IMG/VR virus record: IMGVR_UViG_3300042691_004758
Coordinates: 1-47,731 of that record
Source of the DNA: a virus
Direction: 5' to 3' (one strand)
DNA length: 47,731 nucleotides
The position numbers and the translations under genes are program-made. The number at the start of each line of letters is the position of its first letter. The first letter of the stretch is position 1. The notes under the pieces were generated by a model. That model was not told where the DNA came from, ran no database searches, and saw only the letters and a list, made by a program, of their open reading frames with translations. This document shows, piece by piece, positions 17,863 to 27,356 of the stretch.

Positions 17863-18320
17863 TGTCAACAATATATCTTCCAGTAGGATCGCTTCTATAT
17901 TTAAACTCAACTATTAAATTATCAGAACATAATCGTCAACCTGTATCAATAGGTAAGACTAGAATTGAACAAACTAAAAGAATGAATAATGGATTAATGC
18001 GTAAATTTTTTGTAGCTGAAAAAGAAACAATAAGCGTATCATGGAATATGCTTCCATCATTTTCAACAATGACAGTTGATGGAGGATATGGAGCTGCAGA
18101 TCTCAAAGCATTCTATGAAGGCGCTGCAGCAAAAGCTGCTGGGGCATTGTCTGGAAGATCTACATTCGATGTATCAATGTCATATGGAAACACTACTAAA
18201 AATATGGAAATGATGTTTACCAGCTGTTCATTTGAAATCGTTAAAAGAAACGTAAAGGAACAAACAACAGACTCTCCACAAGAATTTTGGAATGTATCTA
18301 TATCAATGGAAGAGATCTAA
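17862..18320 (+). CDS. distal tail-like protein
   Basis: A 152-residue protein with regular strands (ISVSWNMLPSFSTM, STFDVSMSYGN) and no membrane segment. It lies directly after the tape measure, where distal tail (Dit) or tail-tip proteins sit. Its length is shorter than a full Dit, resembling instead small tail-tip or tube-like folds. The start overlaps the tape measure stop and its own stop overlaps the hub gene start (both TAATG), so the three are translated as a coupled set. Exact role is inference. Confidence 0.65.
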   Translation: MSTIYLPVGSLLYLNSTIKLSEHNRQPVSIGKTRIEQTKRMNNGLMRKFFVAEKETISVSWNMLPSFSTMTVDGGYGAADLKAFYEGAAAKAAGALSGRSTFDVSMSYGNTTKNMEMMFTSCSFEIVKRNVKEQTTDSPQEFWNVSISMEEI

Positions 18321-21300
18321 TGATAAGCTCAACAACCGCATTACAAAATATATTTAAGCATCAAAAATCAATTACAGTAAATGCTGCATGCGAAATTGAA
18401 TATAATATGAATTCATTAATAGATGGAATTACAGTTGTTTCATCAACCCCAGATTCATCTTATACATCTCAAATTAGCGGGTGGCCAACTGGAAAAGCTA
18501 ACCCATATAAAAAACTATTCCCAGTAGACTCAGTAGTTAAACCATTTAGACCACTTCAATCTGGAATCAAGTACGTTGTGCTTTTGCCAAATGATACATT
18601 AGCAAATACATTTTCTCCATTTAGAGCATTGCAATATCCATCTTCTCAGCCAAGGCTCTACTATCCAGGAGTTACAACACAGTACAAGTACTGGCTTGGT
18701 GCAAAAAATACTAATACAAATCTTACTGTTAATTATTTAACAACAGGTCTAAACGGAAACAAAGCTGCTCTAGCTAATAAGATTGTTATCAGGTTTGAAA
18801 AGTATCATCAATTACCAACAACATATTCTGTCACAATTACAAAATCTGATAACTCTACACAGGTAGTAGGACCATTTGCCACACCATCTAGCGGAAGTAT
18901 TCAATTAAATTATAATGGAACTACATGGACAGATCATGCATTAACTGAACCAATTTCTTATGCTAATCCAATATTAATTAAATCAATTAACCTAATTGCT
19001 ACTAATCCAAACATAGGCGGGGCTATCGGAGTAATTGAAATATCAGCTAGACTAGTAAAAGACATATCTTCAGATATAGTTAACTTTAGCATTTCAAAGG
19101 AATCCTCTTCGTCTACACAGGATATCCTTCCAGTAGGATTTGTAACTGCAAACAGCCTAAATCTTAATTTAGTTAAATATAATCAAACAACATTGCAGAC
19201 AGTTTCTTACAATAGAGAGTCCACTTCATTTAATTCGTCTTTAATTTATATGGCCAAAAATGTTGAGATCAGACCATTTTTTAAAGTGTATCATTCTGGG
19301 GCTACAACAGTTGCTGGATCATATGATAAGGTAACACAGGGCACATATTACATAAATGACTTTAATATAGACTCGTATGGCGACACAACAGTATTTGCCC
19401 TAGATGGATCTAAGTATTTAATGGATACTCTATGCCCAGATATCGTATGCGAATTTTATCCAGTAACAGCAATATTAAGAAGACTACTAGATTCAGTAGG
19501 CTTTACAAATTATAATTTTAATCTACATGCTACATCAGAAACTTCTATTCCTCAAATAAATTATTGGTGGACAGATGATACAAAAACAGTTTGGGAGTCA
19601 ATCCAAGAACTTTGCCGTGACATTCAAATGAATGCATTTTTTGATGAAAACAATGTATTGCAATTTTATAGTAGAGATTATATTTATGATAATCAACAAA
19701 CTGCTGTATGGAATTTTTATAATGAGCAAGAAGGCACAACCCTTCCAAATATAGTTGAGTTTACACAAAAAGATATTGTTGCGGCAAACTATGTTAAAGT
19801 ATTATGGGAATCAGCATTAACATCTAACTATACTGGAACATCTGGAAAACTTTGGGTAGCACCTACTACATTTTTAAGCTCTGGAGGTTTGCTAAAATCA
19901 TTAACATCTTCTTCCACAGAGTTTGTAGTAGATACCAAAACTATTGATGTTTATTCACAACAACAGTCATTTTATAATTACTCAGGATTTGTTTTAATTG
20001 ATTCAGAAATTATTGAATACGATGCCATAGAGTATGACTGTACTTTGCTTAATGGATCTAAACAATATATATGGATTAAGTCCGAATCAGATGTAAATAA
20101 ATACAGGGCTCTATGTAAGCCAGGATATGAAAATCCAAAGAATCCAGCAGAAACTGCATACTTTAAGCCAAGTGGTAAATATAGAATTAAAACTAGAGGA
20201 GCCCTTGGCACTGTTGCTGCACCACATTTTACTGGTAATGAAAATTTAGGAAGCTGGACAGCAAGAGAAGTTACTTGGGATAGCAAGGCTGGATCAACTT
20301 CTGGATCATTAGTTCCACTATCAGGATTAGATATTTCATATAATGTTATTCCAAAACAAATAGACTTGACTAGCGTTGAGTTAGATATTGTTGAGCCATC
20401 TATAACTCCAACATCTTATATAGTTTCTGTACAAAAATTAACTGCAGCTGGAGCAAATGACGGAATAGCAATTACGCTTCCAGCATTTACAAGTTCTCCA
20501 CCATTATTGGTAGAAAACTTATTTCCAGGTTCAAAATATAAATTTAGAGTTACTCCTAAAAATGGAGCAACGTCTGGAAACTATATGGAAAGCGCAGTGT
20601 TTACAATGAGCACTGTTTCATATAACGGAACAGTTACATCTAATCCAGTAAGTGCAACTGTCCTTACACCTGGTAAGTCTTATTTTAAATTAACTAATGC
20701 TAACACAGATAAGAATAAATATGTTATGGCTTATAGAGATTTTACTGGAATGAATCTTTCTTCATCAGTCCCAAACAATAGCTACGCACCATACTATTAT
20801 GTTCCACAAACATACGGAGAGTCCTACTATGCATTTGGCACAAGTGTGTTTTTAGATGCTGCAATAAACTCTAACTCAGCTTCCGCAGGTCTTGGATTCT
20901 TTGTAGGAGATTCAGGTAAAAAAGGATACTTTGTTATTGTTGAAACTACAAAGTCTTCTACTGCAAAAGAAACTAAATCTGTTAGAATTTTAAAAGCTGA
21001 TGGAACTGGAATAATTGTTTTAGCAGACTCACAAAGAACTGCGTCGGCTACATTCGAAGGAGTTTATGGCGGTACACAATATAATATAGACGTAAGGGTA
21101 AAGGTTGACGGAGACGATGTTGAAATTAATGCATACATAAATGGATTTAAAATTACAGCAACAGATTCAAATAGTACTTACAATACTACAGAAATTAATA
21201 AAATATTAACTTTAACAAAATCAGTAGCAGTTGTATGTGGTAGCGGACAAGTAGCCTTTGACTATGTTTATGCAACAGATTTAGATAAAGTAAAATATGA

Positions 21301-21973
21301 ACAATCTACAATTGATCCAAATTTATACTTAGCTCAATTCTCAAATGACCTTTTAGAAATGTCATTTGGAGATTTAATTTATGACAGTCAAAATTCAGAA
21401 AATACTTTAAAGCCACAAACTATAGATGATTTTGGAACTGTAGTTAGAGAAATATACCACGTTAAAACTAAACTTAACTCAAGGCCTTCTTTTCCAATTA
21501 GATGGTCAACTGGAAGTAATAGGTCAGTAAATTTAATTGGTCAAAGAATATCAAATTTTGATGCAGAAGCATACGTACTAAATAATACATCTACAACCGT
21601 TCCATTAAGTAATGGCGCAGAAGCAGTTTTATATATATTTGGAAATGATATATCTGCTTCAGGAACTTTAGAATATTCTACAGATGATAGTGCCGAATAC
21701 GCAAATAAAGAACCAGTTATTTTTGAGTCTAAATGGTTACAAAATGAATATGACGTAAAGCAGCTAGCTAATTTTATAAAAAGTAAAGCAATCAATAAAG
21801 GCAAGGTTATAGATATGCAGATATTTGGCAACCCATTGCTTTCCGTTGGAGATATTGTTACAGTAAAGTATACATATCAAGGCCTACAAGGCTTAGAGAA
21901 AATGATAATAACAAACGTAAATCAATCTTTTGAGGAAGGAATTAATACATCCATTACGTGTCGAACCCTTTAG
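18320..21973 (+). CDS. tail hub / minor tail protein with fibronectin III and LamG-like insert
   Basis: A 1217-residue protein from the ATG at 18320, which overlaps the preceding stop; an upstream in-frame start at 18287 lies inside the previous gene. The middle (about residues 340-500) has the hub-like pattern VTAILRRLLDSVGF, TVWESIQELCRDIQMNAFFDENNVLQF. Residues about 690-780 look like a fibronectin III module (SYIVSVQKL ... YKFRVTPKNG). About 785-970 forms a concanavalin-like sandwich with VDGDDVEINAYINGFKI. The end returns to hub sequence (GNPLLSVGDIVTVKYTYQG). So a binding module appears inserted in a tail-tip hub, likely exposed to the host surface. Confidence 0.75.
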   Translation: MISSTTALQNIFKHQKSITVNAACEIEYNMNSLIDGITVVSSTPDSSYTSQISGWPTGKANPYKKLFPVDSVVKPFRPLQSGIKYVVLLPNDTLANTFSPFRALQYPSSQPRLYYPGVTTQYKYWLGAKNTNTNLTVNYLTTGLNGNKAALANKIVIRFEKYHQLPTTYSVTITKSDNSTQVVGPFATPSSGSIQLNYNGTTWTDHALTEPISYANPILIKSINLIATNPNIGGAIGVIEISARLVKDISSDIVNFSISKESSSSTQDILPVGFVTANSLNLNLVKYNQTTLQTVSYNRESTSFNSSLIYMAKNVEIRPFFKVYHSGATTVAGSYDKVTQGTYYINDFNIDSYGDTTVFALDGSKYLMDTLCPDIVCEFYPVTAILRRLLDSVGFTNYNFNLHATSETSIPQINYWWTDDTKTVWESIQELCRDIQMNAFFDENNVLQFYSRDYIYDNQQTAVWNFYNEQEGTTLPNIVEFTQKDIVAANYVKVLWESALTSNYTGTSGKLWVAPTTFLSSGGLLKSLTSSSTEFVVDTKTIDVYSQQQSFYNYSGFVLIDSEIIEYDAIEYDCTLLNGSKQYIWIKSESDVNKYRALCKPGYENPKNPAETAYFKPSGKYRIKTRGALGTVAAPHFTGNENLGSWTAREVTWDSKAGSTSGSLVPLSGLDISYNVIPKQIDLTSVELDIVEPSITPTSYIVSVQKLTAAGANDGIAITLPAFTSSPPLLVENLFPGSKYKFRVTPKNGATSGNYMESAVFTMSTVSYNGTVTSNPVSATVLTPGKSYFKLTNANTDKNKYVMAYRDFTGMNLSSSVPNNSYAPYYYVPQTYGESYYAFGTSVFLDAAINSNSASAGLGFFVGDSGKKGYFVIVETTKSSTAKETKSVRILKADGTGIIVLADSQRTASATFEGVYGGTQYNIDVRVKVDGDDVEINAYINGFKITATDSNSTYNTTEINKILTLTKSVAVVCGSGQVAFDYVYATDLDKVKYEQSTIDPNLYLAQFSNDLLEMSFGDLIYDSQNSENTLKPQTIDDFGTVVREIYHVKTKLNSRPSFPIRWSTGSNRSVNLIGQRISNFDAEAYVLNNTSTTVPLSNGAEAVLYIFGNDISASGTLEYSTDDSAEYANKEPVIFESKWLQNEYDVKQLANFIKSKAINKGKVIDMQIFGNPLLSVGDIVTVKYTYQGLQGLEKMIITNVNQSFEEGINTSITCRTL

Positions 21974-21982
21974 TTGACCAAA

Positions 21983-21991
21983 TGGTATAAT
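21983..21991 (+). promoter_or_regulatory. extended -10 promoter, leaderless start
   Basis: TGGTATAAT, a perfect TATAAT with the TGn extension, ends 6 bases before the ATG at 21998. No -35 at 17 bases and no Shine-Dalgarno. Transcription is predicted to begin on or next to the start codon. Confidence 0.6.
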
Positions 21992-21997
21992 GATAAA

Positions 21998-22804
21998 ATG
22001 GCAAAGCAACCAATTCCAAATAGAATTCCTACTAAGAAAGTTACTAGGGATTTACCTTTAATATTAGATTCAAACAGCAGAGATTTGCTATGGCTTAGAG
22101 CCGATGAAGTAATAGTTAAAGACTCTAGCGGATACGCTTATAGTAGATATATTGGCGGACCAGCAGGGGATTCAGGCGATGGGGGATCGGGAGATAATGA
22201 TGGAGGAGACGACGGACTACCAGAAGTAGATACAGTTGATATGACCGATATCGAGAGCTTAACCTTTGAAGAATATGTAGATCCTTCTACAAAAATAACA
22301 AAATATAATTGTATGATTAAAATTAGAAATAGTAGTAAGAGTGCAGCTAGCGTTGTCGGAGTAGATGCTAGAGTTTATGACTCAGCATCAGCATCATATG
22401 TAGCCGCAAACAATACTACAACAAGCACTCCAACAAATAATAGCCCAGAATTTGTAACTCCAACTCCGTCAGTACCATCAGTAATATTTGACAGAACTGG
22501 CACGACAGGAGTTTCTTGGGGATGGAATGACGTCTCTGGATTTGGATCATATTCAAATATAGAATATGAATGGATAATTTCAACATCATCAAGTGGTGGA
22601 ACAATAATTAGTCAAGGAACAAAATCTTATCCTTCTGCATCATATTATGGAATTGGCGATAGTGGAAAAACAAGGCAATATAAAATTAGCTCTTCACAAG
22701 GAGACACACCACCTTCTTCATCTGCAAGGTGGCTAAAAGTTAGGGCAGTAGTAACTGGAACAAATAATAAAAAATATTATTCTAGCTATTCTACGCCAAT
22801 TTAA
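21998..22804 (+). CDS. minor tail / fibre-associated protein
   Basis: A 268-residue protein from the ATG at 21998, chosen because a TGGTATAAT box lies 6 bases upstream and the earlier in-frame TTG would precede transcription. Its N-terminus (DLLWLRADEVIVKDSSGYAYSRYIGGPAGD) resembles neck segments of fibres. An acidic Gly/Asp linker follows at about 58-75, then two beta modules, the second with YEWIISTSS and WLKVRAVVTG, like a fibronectin or Ig-type sandwich. Likely part of the tail tip or a fibre attachment piece; family not named. Confidence 0.65.
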   Translation: MAKQPIPNRIPTKKVTRDLPLILDSNSRDLLWLRADEVIVKDSSGYAYSRYIGGPAGDSGDGGSGDNDGGDDGLPEVDTVDMTDIESLTFEEYVDPSTKITKYNCMIKIRNSSKSAASVVGVDARVYDSASASYVAANNTTTSTPTNNSPEFVTPTPSVPSVIFDRTGTTGVSWGWNDVSGFGSYSNIEYEWIISTSSSGGTIISQGTKSYPSASYYGIGDSGKTRQYKISSSQGDTPPSSSARWLKVRAVVTGTNNKKYYSSYSTPI

Positions 22805-22815
22805 TAGGAGATAAA

Positions 22816-23958
22816 ATGATAAAAGGTACATATATATTCTATCAAGATGGGAGAGAAATCTTCCGTTCTCCTAATATTGTAACTAAATTTGGAAAGAGAT
22901 ACTTTACAAGACACCTTGCTGGCATGATTAATGGAAATGGCAAAGACATCGCTATTGGAATCAGTGATTCAAAATTAATATCATCTGTATCTGGAGATGG
23001 AACTGTAGTAACATATACTACATTAAAAGATCACGGACTTTTTGAAGGTAACAAGGTAAGCATAGTAAATGTTGATCCAATAGTCTATAATATTTCAGAC
23101 ACTATTATTGAATCAGTTCCGTCTTCTACAACATTTACAGTATTAAATACAGCAACAACATCTTATGTTTCTGGAGGGAACGTTGCATCAGACACAGATA
23201 CAAGGCTTGGATTTGAAATATACAGAACTCCAATTGTTTTAGGAAGCTCAGACATTCAACTAGAAAATTCAAATTCAGTTTATTCAATAGTATATAAAGC
23301 AACAATTCCACAAGATATTTCTGGAACTATATCCGAAATTGGCTTATACCCATCTGAAAGAATTTCATCAAATAGCTACGATAGTAAATTCATAGCAGAT
23401 TTTGATAAATATTTTGACTGGACAGATTTAAATGGATACAGTCCTTCTACGTCAACAGTTGGAGCAAAGGTCGGTGGTAATGTTCTTACGATGCAATCTA
23501 ACGCATTGTCGTCAAATGAATACACAAACACCGCATCTCTGGATATTGAAGGCTACAGCAATCAAGACACAATTAGCATTGCGTACTATAAGGAAGATAA
23601 TAACTTAAATAAAATAACTCTTAAGTTATATAGTTCTAGCTCAGATTATTTTTATGTTGACATAACTCCAGAGTCTGGAACTGGACATAAAATAACATCA
23701 GACATTTATCTAAGTTCATTGTTTAGCAATGTTGTTGGGTCACCAATTAAATCAGAGATTAATAAAATTGGTATAGTTATTGTTCCAAATGCTTCTACAA
23801 CAACATCGGTTGGACTAGATGCATTAAGAATTAACGACGAGGACACCTTTGACCCAGTTTTTGGATTATTGAGCAGATCAATATTGCCTTCACCATATTT
23901 AACAAAAATGGCTGGAAGGCAAATAGATATAGAGTACAGATTAGACTTGGATTTCTAA
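22816..23958 (+). CDS. tail fibre / minor tail protein
   Basis: A 380-residue protein preceded by TAGGAG. The N-terminus MIKGTYIFYQDGREIFRSPNI and the following IAIGISDSK match the type of virion protein that starts with a conserved collar-like head: in many phages this ~100-residue region anchors fibres to the tail. The rest is beta-rich, Ser/Asn/Thr-rich and includes a likely jelly-roll near 190-350 (FYVDITPESG). Next gene starts on the base after its stop. It probably belongs to the adsorption apparatus with its two neighbours. Confidence 0.7.
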   Translation: MIKGTYIFYQDGREIFRSPNIVTKFGKRYFTRHLAGMINGNGKDIAIGISDSKLISSVSGDGTVVTYTTLKDHGLFEGNKVSIVNVDPIVYNISDTIIESVPSSTTFTVLNTATTSYVSGGNVASDTDTRLGFEIYRTPIVLGSSDIQLENSNSVYSIVYKATIPQDISGTISEIGLYPSERISSNSYDSKFIADFDKYFDWTDLNGYSPSTSTVGAKVGGNVLTMQSNALSSNEYTNTASLDIEGYSNQDTISIAYYKEDNNLNKITLKLYSSSSDYFYVDITPESGTGHKITSDIYLSSLFSNVVGSPIKSEINKIGIVIVPNASTTTSVGLDALRINDEDTFDPVFGLLSRSILPSPYLTKMAGRQIDIEYRLDLDF

Positions 23959-26370
23959 ATGGCATATGAGGATTTATTAAAAGATACCAGTACTACTTTT
24001 GGTAGTAGTAATGATTATTTTTTGGTTACAATCACAGATCTTGACGTAAATCAATCATCACCAATTCAGTTTAGATGGAAATATAATGACGGCACATTTT
24101 CTCCTTGGTCTGCAGTTAAAGTAATAACAACTCCTGGAGAATCAGATCCAAATACACCAAAATTTACAGATAGCAATGTTGACGTAACGACTCCTGGATT
24201 TATAAAAATTACGTGGGATGGAACATCAGATGATGCTACACCAACACTACTCACAGATATAGATAGGGTTGACGTATATATTGACGGACTACCTTTTGAT
24301 GGAACAAAACCCGCAGCTTCATTTAAAACAGCTGGAACACAAGTAATTGCTGCTCCAGGCGGAACATATCAAATAGTTTTATATGCTGTTTCAAAATTAG
24401 GAAAATTGTCACCAGTTAGCGTAGCGGTTACTAAAACAGTTTCAGATATAAGTAACCCAGTGGTTGATCCAGAAGATCCAGAGGCACCAACTGTAACCGC
24501 AGGACTTGCATCTGTTATTGTTGAATGGAGTGGTAAAAAATCTGGTGGTGGGAATTTTCCAACAGGAAGTTTTGCAGGAGCAAAAGTATTTATTGGAACA
24601 TCGGCAGGATTTACTCCAAGCGATAATAACTGGGTACACACACTAAATTTTGCTAACGGATCTAATAAAGTTTCTATTGGCGTTGGAACAATTATTGATA
24701 AGTCTGCAGGAACTCTTTTGCAATACAATACTCCATATTATGTAAAGATAGATACAATTAACGCAAATGGAACATCAAACAATAACCCCATTGCAGCTTC
24801 TGGTAATCCAATTACTGTAAACAAAGTTGCTGCAAGCGAAATTATAACAGGAACACTTGCCGCAGACGCATCAATTACAGCTGGAATAGATGGCGGATCT
24901 AGAGTAGTTTTATCTGGTGGAGCCAACCCACTTGTAATATATGGAACTAATGGCACAACAGAATTATTAAAGTTTACTGGTGGAGCAACTGGAACATTAA
25001 CTGTAAATGGAGGTGGAACGTTTACAGGAGATCTTTCAGCAGGATCAGGATCTTCTATATTCAAATCAGATTCAAGCGGAATATACCTTGGAAATGCAGT
25101 ATATGCGTCTGCTCCATTTAGTGTTTCTAGAAATGGTGTATTAAAGGCAGAGTCTGGAACTATTGGCGGATGGATTCTTGGAAGTACATATTTACAAAAT
25201 GCTTCAGCATCGCCAACAATTAAAATTGATACTACTGGAATTATAGTAGGCTCTACATCTAATCCATATATAGACATTACATCTTCTGGTATTACTCACA
25301 GAGAAGCAAATGGAACAGCAAGCGGTAAATTTACTTTGACTACTGGTCCATCAGCACAACTAACAATTGATGGAACATTTACAATTAGTGGAACATCTAC
25401 TATTAATGGAACAGCAGCATCTACTGTTGTATCTAATGCATCAGCTGGGTCTACAGCAATTCAAGATGGAAATGGTGTTACAAAAAACGCAAGTAATCAG
25501 ATAACTAGAATTAGTACTAACGGAGGCATTGTTGTTTCAAGTTCTACAGCATCAAGTGGTTCTAGAGTAGAATTAACAAATACTGGATTTTATGCATATA
25601 ATAGCTCAGGACAGGAAACCGTAGGAATTGATGCTGGAACTGGATCTGCTAGATTTAGCGGACAAATAACATCTACCACAGGAACTATTGCTGGCTTTAC
25701 AATGGATACAGACGGAATGATTAACTCTGGTGGAACCCTAAGACTATTTGCTGGAACAACTGGAATTAATAATGTTTATTCAATATTTACATCTAAACCA
25801 ATTAGAGTTGGACAATTTGTTCAAATAGAGGGAAGCGGGTTTGGTGGATATAGCTTAATTGGAGCAGAAGGAATGTCTTTGGCAAACGGTGGTTTTGCAA
25901 TAAATTCTTCTGGAACTGTTACTTCAAACGCAACATTTAACGCTTATATATATTATCCAGGGTATGCAGTTTCTACAAGCGGTGGTGCTGCAAGAGTTAA
26001 TGATGCAACAACACCATCCTCTAGATTAGTTGCAGCTTCTGGTTCTAGTATTAGGTTTAAAGAAAATATTGTTAATATTTCAGAAAAACCAGACCTTGAT
26101 CCTTCTATATTGTTAAGTCTACCAGTAAGATCTTTTACATACAAGCAAGGCTACTTGCCAGAAGATGACGCAAGATATGGTATGGATTTGCCAGGATTTA
26201 TAGCAGAAGAGCTAGAAGAAATTTATCCTATAGCAGTAGATCGTGATGCAGACGGGACCCCACAAAGATGGAATGCCGACTTCATAATACCAGGACTATT
26301 AAAGATTATTCAAACACAGAATGACTCTATTTTATCTATTACATCAAGGCTTGACGCCCTAGAATCATAA
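23959..26370 (+). CDS. tail fibre/spike with C-terminal peptidase S74 autochaperone domain
   Basis: An 803-residue protein. N-terminal part has fibronectin III-like modules (QFRWKYNDGTFSPWSAVK; APTVTAGLASVIVEWSG). Residues about 290-680 are repetitive Gly/Ser/Thr-rich beta-helix-like sequence. The last ~110 residues are an intramolecular chaperone S74 domain: SSIRFKENI, LLSLPVRSFTY, PGFIAEELEEIYPIAV, then a terminal coiled coil. In this family a Ser and Lys dyad (here about S697 and K701) drives self-cleavage after trimer folding, so the mature fibre should end near residue 696. It is the best receptor-binding candidate. Confidence 0.87.
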   Translation: MAYEDLLKDTSTTFGSSNDYFLVTITDLDVNQSSPIQFRWKYNDGTFSPWSAVKVITTPGESDPNTPKFTDSNVDVTTPGFIKITWDGTSDDATPTLLTDIDRVDVYIDGLPFDGTKPAASFKTAGTQVIAAPGGTYQIVLYAVSKLGKLSPVSVAVTKTVSDISNPVVDPEDPEAPTVTAGLASVIVEWSGKKSGGGNFPTGSFAGAKVFIGTSAGFTPSDNNWVHTLNFANGSNKVSIGVGTIIDKSAGTLLQYNTPYYVKIDTINANGTSNNNPIAASGNPITVNKVAASEIITGTLAADASITAGIDGGSRVVLSGGANPLVIYGTNGTTELLKFTGGATGTLTVNGGGTFTGDLSAGSGSSIFKSDSSGIYLGNAVYASAPFSVSRNGVLKAESGTIGGWILGSTYLQNASASPTIKIDTTGIIVGSTSNPYIDITSSGITHREANGTASGKFTLTTGPSAQLTIDGTFTISGTSTINGTAASTVVSNASAGSTAIQDGNGVTKNASNQITRISTNGGIVVSSSTASSGSRVELTNTGFYAYNSSGQETVGIDAGTGSARFSGQITSTTGTIAGFTMDTDGMINSGGTLRLFAGTTGINNVYSIFTSKPIRVGQFVQIEGSGFGGYSLIGAEGMSLANGGFAINSSGTVTSNATFNAYIYYPGYAVSTSGGAARVNDATTPSSRLVAASGSSIRFKENIVNISEKPDLDPSILLSLPVRSFTYKQGYLPEDDARYGMDLPGFIAEELEEIYPIAVDRDADGTPQRWNADFIIPGLLKIIQTQNDSILSITSRLDALES

Positions 26371-26379
26371 TGGTATCAT
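26351..26379 (+). promoter_or_regulatory. promoter inside the tail region
   Basis: TTGACG (5 of 6), 17-base spacer, TATCAT with TGG extension directly before it. The TGG follows the fibre stop codon without a gap (TAA then TGG). It would drive the three small genes 26403-27311. Confidence 0.65.
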
Positions 26380-26402
26380 AGGTATCTACAGATAGGATAT
26401 TT

Positions 26403-26558
26403 ATGTCAAACAAGGCAGAATTAGTAATTACCGCCTTACAGCAACGCATAGGAGAGATTGTATCAAATTATGAAACTCAGATTGCAGTTTTACGTGCAGA
26501 GATTACTCAACTTATGGAAAACAATGAAAAGAAAGAAACAGACTCAGATTCTAATTAA
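26403..26558 (+). CDS. small coiled-coil protein
   Basis: A 51-residue protein with TAGGA ribosome site. Residues 5-42 form one amphipathic helix with heptad spacing (VITALQQRIGEIVSNYETQI...LRAEITQLMEN), ending in an acidic tail (KKETDSDSN). It may oligomerise. It is placed between the S74 fibre and another small gene, which it overlaps by 35 bases. Small helical proteins at this position are sometimes fibre chaperones or holin-like helpers; here there is no membrane segment. Function unknown. Confidence 0.6.
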   Translation: MSNKAELVITALQQRIGEIVSNYETQIAVLRAEITQLMENNEKKETDSDSN

Positions 26559-26913
26559 TTCAGTAATACTCCCATCAGGTTTAGCAGTAAAAACAGATAC
26601 TGGAGTATATTGGATTAAAGACGGTAAAAGGTTTAAATTGATTTCAGACCGTGCAGCTAAATCATGGGTATTTCGAACGGTATATGCTACTGATCAAGCT
26701 GTATCTGGAATGAAGGTGGTTGGAAAACTAGGTTTTAGAGACGGAACCTTGATAAAGAACATAGCAGATGGTAAAATATATTTAATATCACAAAATAAAC
26801 GTAGGCATATTGTGAACCCAGACTCATTTGATAAATATGGTCTTGATCGATCTAATATAGTTGAAGTCAGTGATTCTGAAACAAATATGCATGACCTAGG
26901 AGAAAACTTATAA
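26524..26913 (+). CDS. hypothetical protein with two KVYLI-type beta repeats
   Basis: A 129-residue protein from the ATG at 26524; an earlier in-frame start at 26458 would overlap the coiled-coil gene by 101 bases. It contains two related modules: GVYWIKDGKRFKLISD at about 24-39 and GKIYLISQNKRRHIVNPDSFDKYGLD at about 83-108. The pattern (display of Tyr, Ile, then Lys-Arg and a following NP/aromatic) occurs as small repeats in bacterial cell-surface and envelope enzymes. The protein may bind cell wall material. It is coupled to the next gene by TAATG. Family inference is from memory of the pattern only. Confidence 0.6.
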   Translation: MKRKKQTQILINSVILPSGLAVKTDTGVYWIKDGKRFKLISDRAAKSWVFRTVYATDQAVSGMKVVGKLGFRDGTLIKNIADGKIYLISQNKRRHIVNPDSFDKYGLDRSNIVEVSDSETNMHDLGENL

Positions 26914-27311
26914 TGGCAGACTTAATAGCAGTAACATTTAATGAAGGTGAACCTTTAGACGTTACTAAATTAAATAATCTTAGGTTAAATATTACAAACA
27001 CATATGAAAGCGTAGCTGGACTACAAAGTGCTACGCTAGATGAAAAAACTGTAAACGTAATAGACTTTGGCACAGTTGATGTTATTACAAAAGTAGGTTC
27101 ATCTAGCCCAGTTAATTTACCAATTAATCCTAATTTTACTGGAACTCCAACATTTATTGTTTCTATTGGAGGAGGAAGCATTAAAGATGCCATAGTAATT
27201 CCTCGTGTAATTGGTCAAAGTGGGAGTACTCCACAGGTTATAGTTAATTCTACGAAAGACGTTGGAACAGTAAAAATAAATTATATAGCAATACAAAATA
27301 AGACAGTATAG
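26913..27311 (+). CDS. hypothetical tail-end protein
   Basis: A 132-residue protein with a helical first third (LDVTKLNNLRLNITNTYESVAGLQS) followed by regular strands (NPNFTGTPTFIVSIGGGS ... TVKINYIAIQNKTV). This layout, a short coiled segment followed by a beta domain, is that of trimeric fibre-tip or baseplate accessory proteins. It is the last gene before the promoter, operator and terminator region at 27315-27381. No named family. Confidence 0.6.
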   Translation: MADLIAVTFNEGEPLDVTKLNNLRLNITNTYESVAGLQSATLDEKTVNVIDFGTVDVITKVGSSSPVNLPINPNFTGTPTFIVSIGGGSIKDAIVIPRVIGQSGSTPQVIVNSTKDVGTVKINYIAIQNKTV

Positions 27312-27314
27312 TAC

Positions 27315-27342
27315 TTGACACCCCAAAACAATATGTTACAAT
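27315..27342 (+). promoter_or_regulatory. strong sigma70 promoter of the replication module
   Basis: Perfect TTGACA, 16-base spacer, TACAAT at 27337-27342. It is the first promoter after the tail genes and reads into the replication genes, so it is a good early promoter candidate. Confidence 0.75.
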
Positions 27343-27355
27343 TACCATGTAACAT
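27333..27355. promoter_or_regulatory. operator-like dyad over the -10 and start of the replication promoter
   Basis: ATGTTAC and GTAACAT are perfect inverted arms 9 bases apart, spanning the -10 box and the predicted start of transcription. A repressor bound here would block the promoter. The ATGTAAC core also forms the hairpin arm at 46627-46651. Confidence 0.5.
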
Positions 27356-27356
27356 C

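Noticed and set aside
21972-21991. TTGACC as -35 for the TATAAT at 21986
   Set aside because: The spacing is only about 8 bases, too short for sigma70; the TGn extension explains the promoter better.
24738-25277. Minus-strand open frame of 179 residues opposite the S74 fibre gene
   Set aside because: It is the antisense of Gly/Thr/Ser-repeat fibre coding sequence; Pro/Val-rich and without any domain.
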